41,032 bases of DNA from Chitinophagaceae bacterium (GTDB taxonomy: Bacteria; Bacteroidota; Bacteroidia; Chitinophagales; Chitinophagaceae), in assembly GCA_947454715.1 (NCBI GenBank), contig CANGMZ010000016.1:1-41032 (forward strand), written 5' to 3'. Made by a program: the position numbers and the translations under genes. The notes under the pieces were generated by a model. It searched no databases. It was given only the letters and a program-made list of their open reading frames with translations, and was not told the origin of the DNA. Below, in pieces: positions 36,078-41,032 of the stretch. Numbering within the stretch: the first letter of the stretch is position 1; each line of letters begins with the position of its first letter.

Positions 36078-36634
36078 TTGAATGCTACAAGCTCTTCAAG
36101 TAGTGTTCCTATTGGCAATCCCATAACATTATAGTAATCACCGTTTATTTTCTCAATGCCCGTTACGCCTATCCATTCCTGAATAGCATACGCGCCTGCC
36201 TTGTCAAATGGCTTGTAGTGACTCACATAATGCTCTATTTGTGCAGTACTCAGTTTACGGAAATAGACCTCTGTTGTAATAGAAAAACTCCTTTCTTGTT
36301 CTCCCTTACGAATACATACTCCTGTAACTACTGTATGCATTCTGCCTGATAGTTGCTGTAATATATGTATAGCATTGTCTGCATCAGTAGGTTTACCTAA
36401 AATTTGATCATCGAGTAGCACAACGGTATCAGCTGCAATCACAATAGCATCATTGGTGAGGTGTCTTACTGCATCAGCTTTTTTACGAGCCAAATGTTCC
36501 GGTACCTGCTGACCGGGCATGCCCGGTGGGTTTGTCTCATCTACATCTGCAATTAACACTTCAAATGAAAGCTCGGCCATTTCCATAAGTTGCTTACGGC
36601 GTGGCGACTGTGACGCTAATATTAATTTTGACAT
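36074..36634 (-). CDS. maf: Maf/YhdE-family nucleoside triphosphate pyrophosphatase
   Basis: House-cleaning pyrophosphatase of the Maf family, which hydrolyses dTTP, UTP or modified pyrimidine triphosphates. The signature is MSKLILASQSPRRKQLMEM at the N-terminus, then DVDET, ARKKADAV, IVIAADTVVLLDDQILGKP (catalytic Asp region), SGRMHTVVTGVCI and FDKAGAYAIQEW. The frame is open 24 codons further upstream, but the family's start is clearly the Met at 36634, giving 186 residues. That start lies inside the upstream prenyltransferase gene (13-nt overlap), so the two are translationally coupled. ASQSPRRKQL with DKAGAYAIQ places it in the YhdE-like group. Confidence 0.95.
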   Translation of the reverse strand: MSKLILASQSPRRKQLMEMAELSFEVLIADVDETNPPGMPGQQVPEHLARKKADAVRHLTNDAIVIAADTVVLLDDQILGKPTDADNAIHILQQLSGRMHTVVTGVCIRKGEQERSFSITTEVYFRKLSTAQIEHYVSHYKPFDKAGAYAIQEWIGVTGIEKINGDYYNVMGLPIGTLLEELVAFN

Positions 36635-37590
36635 GGGAGACGAAAGTAAGAAAATGAGTAAATAATGAGTAATGCAATGCCTGCAAGCATAATGATCTTT
36701 AGCCATTTACTCGCATTGTGATAATGAGTTAAAGTATTGTGTTTAAGTAAATAAAAGCACCACCATATAAGTGGTAAAATGATAAATGCAATTATATAAA
36801 TACCTAAAAAAATGATATTTTTTATAAAGTAGAGGTCTGCTAATGCCAGTGCCAAAATTGTTGTGATCCCCAATGTAATCGCCCACCTGGCAGAAAATTG
36901 CAGTCCCATTTTTATGGGCATCGTAACACACCCCTCTTCGGCATCACCCTTAAAGTCTTCCATGTCTTTTACAATTTCACGCATCCATGTGAGCATAAAC
37001 GCAAAAAAACAGAAACCGGCACACATCCAAAGAGGATTGATTATCCCCGGGTTGCAAGGATAGTTAATTATAGGCGGTTGTTTGGCAAATAAGTACATCG
37101 CCGGCTCATAGAGCACTAACACAACTACAGTTAAGGCAGTCAGCAGTGCTATGGTTACATTGCCAATAATATATTGTCTCTTGAAGTGGGTAGAGTAGAA
37201 CCACAACAATATTGTGCAACCCATTTGAAACAGCAACCATTCAAAATGATGTGCTTGTGCAGCTACAATACCGGCAAGTGCCAAGGCCAATACATTGAGC
37301 ACACTATGAGCAATAATAGCTGTGCGCAACGGTATTGTCTTTTCTAAGATTACTTTTTCAGGGCGATTGATAATGTCGATTTTTATGTCGAAATAATCAT
37401 TGATGATATAACCGGCAGCACTTATAAAAATGGTTGATGCTGACAACAACATGAAATTGCCAAAGTTGAGTAGCGGTTGTGTTCCCGATCCCTGTGTACT
37501 ATCATAGATAAGGCAATACCAAACCAGCAACTGTGTTAGAAACACAATCAGCAGGTTTTTGTATCGTATCAACCTCAGCCAGTTTTGCAA
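36622..37590 (-). CDS. UbiA-family prenyltransferase (geranylgeranylglycerol-phosphate geranylgeranyltransferase-like; TTG start)
   Basis: A 322-residue integral membrane prenyltransferase with about eight or nine hydrophobic helices. Both Asp-rich Mg-prenyl-diphosphate motifs are present: N64-DYFDIKIDIINRP and DMEDFKGD (209-216). Bacteroidota homologues are usually labelled geranylgeranylglycerol-phosphate geranylgeranyltransferase-like; the acceptor here is unproven and could be another isoprenoid acceptor. The start must be TTG, because a TAA lies five codons upstream in frame, the LRLIRYKNLL opening is the family's N-terminus, and no ATG is near. The 3' end overlaps maf by 13 nt; the pair forms one unit downstream of pyrE. 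Confidence 0.9.
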   Translation of the reverse strand: MQNWLRLIRYKNLLIVFLTQLLVWYCLIYDSTQGSGTQPLLNFGNFMLLSASTIFISAAGYIINDYFDIKIDIINRPEKVILEKTIPLRTAIIAHSVLNVLALALAGIVAAQAHHFEWLLFQMGCTILLWFYSTHFKRQYIIGNVTIALLTALTVVVLVLYEPAMYLFAKQPPIINYPCNPGIINPLWMCAGFCFFAFMLTWMREIVKDMEDFKGDAEEGCVTMPIKMGLQFSARWAITLGITTILALALADLYFIKNIIFLGIYIIAFIILPLIWWCFYLLKHNTLTHYHNASKWLKIIMLAGIALLIIYSFSYFRLPCQN

Positions 37591-37593
37591 TAG

Positions 37594-37614
37594 TCTTAAG
37601 TCTTAAGTCGTGAG
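37594..37614. repeat. Heptamer tandem repeat (three units, one degenerate)
   Basis: TCTTAAG (37594-37600), TCTTAAG (37601-37607) and TCGTGAG (37608-37614) stand in tandem just upstream of the prenyltransferase TTG start. The first two are identical. Confidence 0.6.
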
Positions 37615-37667
37615 GAGCAAATCCCGATTATTGTCGCATTCAATCACATTGTACACATTGCCACATC

Positions 37668-37707
37668 AACTCAATTGAGCCATTAAGCCATTGAGTTATT
37701 AGTTATT
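37668..37707. repeat. Short-unit degenerate repeat and inverted repeat at the pyrE 3' end
   Basis: AACTCAAT (37668-37675) pairs with ATTGAGTT (37690-37697). Between and beyond lie 7-8-nt units: CCATTAAG, CCATTGAG, and two exact copies of AGTTATT (37694-37700, 37701-37707), the second overlapping the pyrE stop codon. It could also serve as a weak 3' hairpin for pyrE. Confidence 0.45.
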
Positions 37708-38332
37708 TATTCCAGTTCCCCGGGTCAACTCTCCACTGCTCCAGTGTTGTTTTTTCTTCAGGTTTAAACAAGCCTTTTTCTTCTGCAACGTCCATTAGTG
37801 CCTGATAGTTGCTGATTGTGTGCAATGGAACATTGGCTTTTACAAATGCTTCGTCTGCAACCGGGAAGCCATAAGTAAACAACGCACACATGCCAATTAC
37901 ATCTGCACCTTCTGCGCGCAGCACATCAACCACCTGCAGACTGCTTTTCCCTGTAGATACTAAATCTTCGATTATAACAACCTTTTGACCTGGTGTCATT
38001 ACGCCTTCTATCTGATTGCCCATGCCATGTTCTTTTGGTTTGGCACGTACATATATAAACGGTAATTTCAGCAAATCTGCAGCCATTACTCCATGTGGAA
38101 TACCCGCGGTGGCAACTCCTGCAATGACTTCAGCATCCGGAAAATGTTCCAGAACCATATTGGCTAATTCGCTTTTTACAAAATCACGAACATAAGGGAA
38201 TGATAATACCTTACGGTTATCGCAATAGACAGGAGAATGCCATCCTGACGCCCATGTATAAGGTTTTTGCAGGTTCATTTGCAAAGCCTTAATTTGCATT
38301 AGTTTTTCAGCAAAGTGTTTCGATGTGCTCAT
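37703..38332 (-). CDS. pyrE: Orotate phosphoribosyltransferase
   Basis: Joins orotate and PRPP to give OMP in pyrimidine synthesis. The N-terminal part has SGWHSPVYCDNRKVLSFP, and the PRPP-binding loop is VVIIEDLVSTGKSS (118-131). Other family segments are VIAGVATAGIPHG (active-site loop) and YVRAKPKEHGMGNQIEG, with the flexible-loop Lys and His. The frame runs 16 codons further upstream, but the Met at 38332 is the right start: it gives the normal 209 residues and the upstream part is promoter DNA. A perfect TTTG-N19-TAnnTTTG promoter ends 6 nt before this ATG. Divergent from a NUDIX gene, with only 46 bp between starts. Confidence 0.97.
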   Translation of the reverse strand: MSTSKHFAEKLMQIKALQMNLQKPYTWASGWHSPVYCDNRKVLSFPYVRDFVKSELANMVLEHFPDAEVIAGVATAGIPHGVMAADLLKLPFIYVRAKPKEHGMGNQIEGVMTPGQKVVIIEDLVSTGKSSLQVVDVLRAEGADVIGMCALFTYGFPVADEAFVKANVPLHTISNYQALMDVAEEKGLFKPEEKTTLEQWRVDPGNWNK

Positions 38333-38338
38333 AGCTGT

Positions 38339-38369
38339 CAAACCTACGCCAAAACAACAAACCTGCAAA
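38339..38369 (-). promoter_or_regulatory. Consensus Bacteroidota promoter of pyrE
   Basis: On the minus strand, TTTG (38366-38369), a spacer of exactly 19 nt, and TAGGTTTG (38339-38346). Both elements match the consensus perfectly. The ATG begins 6 nt after the -7 box, so the transcript is expected to be leaderless or to have a leader of 1-3 nt. Confidence 0.75.
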
Positions 38370-38378
38370 AATACTATC

Positions 38379-39014
38379 ATGAATTTTATACAAAAACTAT
38401 ACTACAGCGACAAACCAATTGTACTGACCAATAATCTGGATGCCTGCATTACGGCAGATCCGGTTGTAGGTAGCTATAAAATTTATCATGGGTTCAATGC
38501 TGTAAATCTATCAGATGCATTAGATTTTTTGCAGGATAAAAAGCAGCCGGGCGTTATTATTGAAGAACATTCATCTGATGCGCTGATGGCTCACCTTGGT
38601 GATTTCTTTAAAATAATTCATGCCGGTGGCGGGGTAGTATACAATGCCTATGGCGAACTGCTGATGATTTTCAGACGCGGTAAATGGGATTTGGCAAAAG
38701 GGAAACTGGATGAAGGCGAAACAATTGAGGAATGTTCGCTTAGAGAGGTACAGGAAGAAACGGGAGTTCAGGAACTGGTATTAGGTGATTTCCTTTCAGA
38801 GACCTGGCATTTGTATAATGACAGGGGACGAAACCTAGTGAAGCACACTACCTGGTATCGAATGTCGTCTACAGATGAGCGACCATTGAAGCCTCAGGCA
38901 GAAGAAGATATAATGGAGGCAAGATGGGTTAAGCCCGGCGACCTAAAGCCATTTATGAACAATACTTATAAAGCAATACAAGATGTGTTGATTACAGCAG
39001 GAATGAAGTGGTAA
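38379..39014 (+). CDS. NUDIX hydrolase
   Basis: A 211-residue protein with an N-terminal extension of about 80 residues of unknown role and a C-terminal NUDIX domain. The NUDIX box fits G-x5-E-x7-REUxEExGU exactly: GKLDEGETIEECSLREVQEETG (108-129). Just before it stands FRRGKWDLAKGKL, typical of (di)nucleotide polyphosphate or ADP-sugar type members, and after it HTTWYRM and the usual EEDIMEARWVKPGDL. The substrate is not predictable. An 18-residue upstream extension of the frame lies over the pyrE promoter and is rejected; the ATG at 38379 starts MNFIQKLYYSDKPI. It converges with the Spy-like gene, with only 4 nt between the stops. Confidence 0.92.
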   Translation: MNFIQKLYYSDKPIVLTNNLDACITADPVVGSYKIYHGFNAVNLSDALDFLQDKKQPGVIIEEHSSDALMAHLGDFFKIIHAGGGVVYNAYGELLMIFRRGKWDLAKGKLDEGETIEECSLREVQEETGVQELVLGDFLSETWHLYNDRGRNLVKHTTWYRMSSTDERPLKPQAEEDIMEARWVKPGDLKPFMNNTYKAIQDVLITAGMKW

Positions 39015-39018
39015 TAGA

Positions 39019-39486
39019 TTATCTCCATCTTCCACCACCACTTCTGTTATCGTCACGGCGTTCCTTCATACGTTGCATCAGTAATTGTTTGAATTCACGT
39101 TCTGCCTGATTCATATCTGCCAATTGGGTTGCAGATATTATTTTTAAGAAGCGATCATTATATTTTCTTTTTAACTGAATTACATCTTGTTGATAGTCTA
39201 GATTGTCATCAATAAACTTCTTAGCTGCTATATCATCCTCCGGACCTTTCTCGTCTTTAGGGAATTTCTGGCGGTAAGCTTTTCTGATACTTTTTAACTC
39301 CTGCTCGTATTCATTGTACAGCGGTATAAAATCAGCCGACTGTGCAGCAGTGAGGTGTATACGATCAGTAATATAAGCCATTTTTGCAGCGTGAATACGC
39401 TCCATAGGTCTGCCACCACCACGCTGTGCATAACTTGCAACTGTTGTTATTAAAATGAGCAGCAAAACTACAATCGACTTTTTCAT
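39019..39486 (-). CDS. Spy/CpxP-like periplasmic protein
   Basis: A 155-residue secreted helical protein. The signal peptide is MKKSIVVLLLILITTVASYAQ (cleavage near residue 21). The mature part is almost wholly alpha-helical and highly charged, with the LTAAQSADFIPLYNEYEQEL segment resembling the LTxxQ motif of Spy/CpxP-type chaperones, and a Gly/Arg tail RSGGGRWR. It comes last in the minus-strand unit after an ECF sigma factor and a one-helix membrane protein, an arrangement repeatedly seen in Bacteroidota. It may sense or buffer misfolded envelope protein; that is inference from the family and the neighbours. Confidence 0.82.
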   Translation of the reverse strand: MKKSIVVLLLILITTVASYAQRGGGRPMERIHAAKMAYITDRIHLTAAQSADFIPLYNEYEQELKSIRKAYRQKFPKDEKGPEDDIAAKKFIDDNLDYQQDVIQLKRKYNDRFLKIISATQLADMNQAEREFKQLLMQRMKERRDDNRSGGGRWR

Positions 39487-39557
39487 AAAATTTTAATTCA
39501 AATTATATTAAGGATGTCAGGTGATAATTCCTGATTATTTTACATCTTATTGTGTAG

Positions 39558-40091
39558 TTATTCCCAACCTGTATCATTCAGGTAAGCAACAATATCTTTA
39601 TTTTCTACTTTGAGTTCGTTGACATGTTGGTTTTCAATTATTGCTGTAGGGTCAACATCATATCTATGTTGAAGGTATTCATGAATGTCATTGCGGGAAA
39701 CCGCAGATAACATTTTTTCAGAATTCGTATTCCCTCCACTGCTAAACATAATATACCCTCCTAAACTTACTATTAATGCCAACATTGCTGCTGTAAGCCA
39801 TTGTAAACGAGGTGCAAAAATAATACGTTTATTTTTATTTAATAACTGCTCCTTACTTTTTGCAGCAGCCAGTACTTTCATCGGCAATTCTTCAAAATAT
39901 ATTTGAGGTACTGAAAAAGGTAAATCTGTGTGTTGTATTATTAATTCACTATCAAGGTTTTCGTTTGTGGTATTTACTTTAAAAGCATTAAAGTAATCAA
40001 CAGGCACTGAATAGGGCATATTTTTAGAAATGTCGGCTAAAGGGCTACCCATCCCTTTCAATTCATCGTGTATGTTATAATCTTCACTCAT
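39558..40091 (-). CDS. One-helix membrane protein of the ECF-sigma cassette, possible anti-sigma factor
   Basis: A 177-residue protein with a cytosolic N-part, one membrane helix (about 97-116, LQWLTAAMLALIVSLGGYIMF) and a periplasmic C-part. The N-part holds two copies of a short motif, PYSVPVDYFNAF (26-37) and PFSVPQIYFEEL (58-69), like the VPxxYFxxLP motifs of proteins encoded after Bacteroidota ECF sigma genes. The C-part has DIHEYLQHRYDVD and the terminal DIVAYLNDTGWE. No ASD or zinc-finger anti-sigma motif is visible, so anti-sigma function rests on position and topology. The frame is open to a GTG at 40094; the ATG at 40091 is preferred. It follows the sigma gene by 33 nt. Confidence 0.75.
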   Translation of the reverse strand: MSEDYNIHDELKGMGSPLADISKNMPYSVPVDYFNAFKVNTTNENLDSELIIQHTDLPFSVPQIYFEELPMKVLAAAKSKEQLLNKNKRIIFAPRLQWLTAAMLALIVSLGGYIMFSSGGNTNSEKMLSAVSRNDIHEYLQHRYDVDPTAIIENQHVNELKVENKDIVAYLNDTGWE

Positions 40092-40124
40092 CACATTAAT
40101 AAGACGTTTATTACAGAAAAAAGT

Positions 40125-40685
40125 TTAATGACTGATTAGCATTGCTTCAACTTTTTTAACCGCATGGTGGTAAGAAGCTTTTAGTGCGCCTGCAGAAGTA
40201 TCTAATAATTCTGCCATCTGGTCATAAGGCATCTCATCATAATATCTCAGGTTAAACACCAGTCGTTGTTTGTCTGGTAGCGATAAAATTGCTTGCTGCA
40301 GTTTCCATTCTATTTTATTGGGTGAAAAATCTTTTTGAGCTGAGAGTCTTTCCGCAAAGATATTTTCATCGCCTGAAAGGGACACTGAAGCATGTTTTTT
40401 TTGTTGATCTATCCAAGTCAATGTTTCATTTGTTGCTATGCGATATAACCAGGTATACAGATGCGATTCTTCTCTGAACGATTCCAAATTTCGCCACACT
40501 TTAATGAATACATTTTGCAATATGTCGTTAGTGTCCTCATGTACAACTACCATTCTTCGAATATGCCAATAAAGTCGCTCCTGATACTTTCGTACCAGTT
40601 GGGTAAATGCGGTGTCTCTAAGTTTTTCGTTTTTAAAAGAGGCTACCAAAATATGATCATTGAGCTGATCAGGAGCTTCCGGCAT
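40125..40685 (-). CDS. RNA polymerase ECF-type sigma factor
   Basis: A 186-residue sigma-70-family protein of the extracytoplasmic-function group. Region 2 is at about 22-90 (AFTQLVRKYQERLYWHIRRM, then DTNDILQNVFIKVWRNLESFREES and LYTWLYRIATNETLTWI). Region 4 is at about 130-183 (LQQAILSLPDKQRLVFNLRYYDEMPYDQMAEL, then SAGALKASYHHAVKKVEAML). No extra domains are present. It is the first gene of a minus-strand unit with the one-helix protein and the Spy-like protein, which points to an envelope-stress or surface-related regulon. Upstream, only one-mismatch -7 boxes (for example TAACTTTA on the minus strand) are found. Confidence 0.94.
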   Translation of the reverse strand: MPEAPDQLNDHILVASFKNEKLRDTAFTQLVRKYQERLYWHIRRMVVVHEDTNDILQNVFIKVWRNLESFREESHLYTWLYRIATNETLTWIDQQKKHASVSLSGDENIFAERLSAQKDFSPNKIEWKLQQAILSLPDKQRLVFNLRYYDEMPYDQMAELLDTSAGALKASYHHAVKKVEAMLISH

Positions 40686-40959
40686 ATTACGTTTATAGTT
40701 TGTTCTTTGACTTCTTAAAGTTATGAAAGTTTAAGCTGGTCTATTTTGATAAAATTGATGTTGTAGTTTAATATTTATTAGTCGTGCCAACGTTTTGTGT
40801 CACGCACTCGTCTTATTCAGAGAGCAGGTGTGATCTTATTAAATAGAATAAAATCTACTTAGCTTAATTGGAATGTCCATTATCTTTATCGAAAATATTA
40901 TTTATTTAACGTATTTGATTGAATTTTATAAACCTTATCCTGTAGCTTAAAGAACGATC

Positions 40960-41032
40960 ATGAAAAGACTTTTTAGCTTTTTAATATTTACGTTGACTTT
41001 TGTTTTGCAATTGCATTCAAATTTGTTTGCAC
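40960..41032 (+). CDS. Start of a secreted protein, truncated by the window end
   Basis: Only 24 codons are visible. They encode MKRLFSFLIFTLTFVLQLHS followed by NLFA, a classic signal peptide with two basic residues and a hydrophobic core; cleavage is likely just beyond the window edge. It is divergent from the ECF sigma gene across 274 bp of AT-rich DNA in which I see no other gene and no exact TAnnTTTG box. Function cannot be assigned. Confidence 0.6.
   Translation, partial: MKRLFSFLIFTLTFVLQLHSNLFA

Noticed and set aside
36635-36706. 24-codon N-terminal extension of Maf
   Set aside because: It lies wholly within the prenyltransferase gene, and the conserved Maf start MSKLILASQSPRR begins at 36634.
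1-41032. tRNA or rRNA genes, insertion sequences, prophage or integrase genes
   Set aside because: I found no cloverleaf with a T-loop GGTTCGA pattern, no rRNA-like stretch, no transposase or integrase motifs and no attachment-site duplications.

Overview
The window is a chromosomal segment of a Bacteroidota bacterium, most likely from the Chitinophagales/Chitinophagaceae side of the phylum; the lower rank is an inference. The evidence is: two very large secreted proteins that end in type IX secretion (T9SS) type A sorting domains; promoters of the Bacteroidota form TTTG-N19-TAnnTTTG; weak or absent Shine-Dalgarno sequences; the ECF sigma / one-helix membrane protein / Spy-like cassette; and AT-rich intergenic DNA. 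I see no tRNA, rRNA, CRISPR array, prophage, insertion sequence or origin. Most genes are core or shell genes in ordinary order.

Layout. 1-2.9 kb: 3' part of a methylcrotonyl-CoA-type carboxyltransferase, a small lipoprotein, and a solitary MlaF-like ABC ATPase. 3.0-5.6 kb: an AraC-type regulator, a 327-bp non-coding stretch with a perfect dyad, and a DegP/HtrA periplasmic protease on the minus strand. 5.8-11.0 kb: a five-gene export operon with its own TetR-type regulator (regulator, TolC-like channel, lipoprotein adaptor, FtsX/MacB-like permease, ABC ATPase). 11.1-15.5 kb: a small outer-membrane barrel protein, Lon protease, and a malate/L-lactate-dehydrogenase-family enzyme. 15.5-26.2 kb: a very AT-rich 543-bp leader followed by a 10.1-kb gene for a 3,368-residue T9SS surface protein. 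26.3-30.8 kb: miaB, and a convergent gene for an M36-type secreted metalloprotease, also T9SS-sorted. 30.9-36.1 kb: DUF1697 protein, guaB, a membrane protein, a Gfo/Idh/MocA oxidoreductase and a DAO-family flavoenzyme. 36.1-39.0 kb: maf and ubiA-like prenyltransferase (overlapping), pyrE, and a divergent NUDIX hydrolase. 39.0-41.0 kb: Spy-like protein, one-helix membrane protein and ECF sigma factor as one minus-strand unit, then the first 24 codons of another secreted protein.

The strongest unusual object is the 3,368-residue protein. Its N-terminal third (residues about 163-1105) is a solenoid in which I can place 29 consecutive anchors of the form (Y/N/I)-G-I-(Y/x), usually 28-35 residues apart, most followed by an Asn-Asn-rich strand. 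It continues into about a dozen Ig-like modules, most with one cysteine pair, including three tandem BIG_2-like copies of 73-74 residues, and ends in the sorting domain. I recognise no catalytic domain, so a long surface adhesin or fibre is the best reading. A second theme is promoter placement: in guaB and pyrE the -7 box lies 3-6 nt before the ATG and in tetR 10 nt before it, which predicts leaderless or nearly leaderless mRNAs. Several envelope-proteostasis genes (HtrA, Spy-like, ECF sigma, exporter, two T9SS cargos) share the window, but nothing in the sequence ties them into one regulon.
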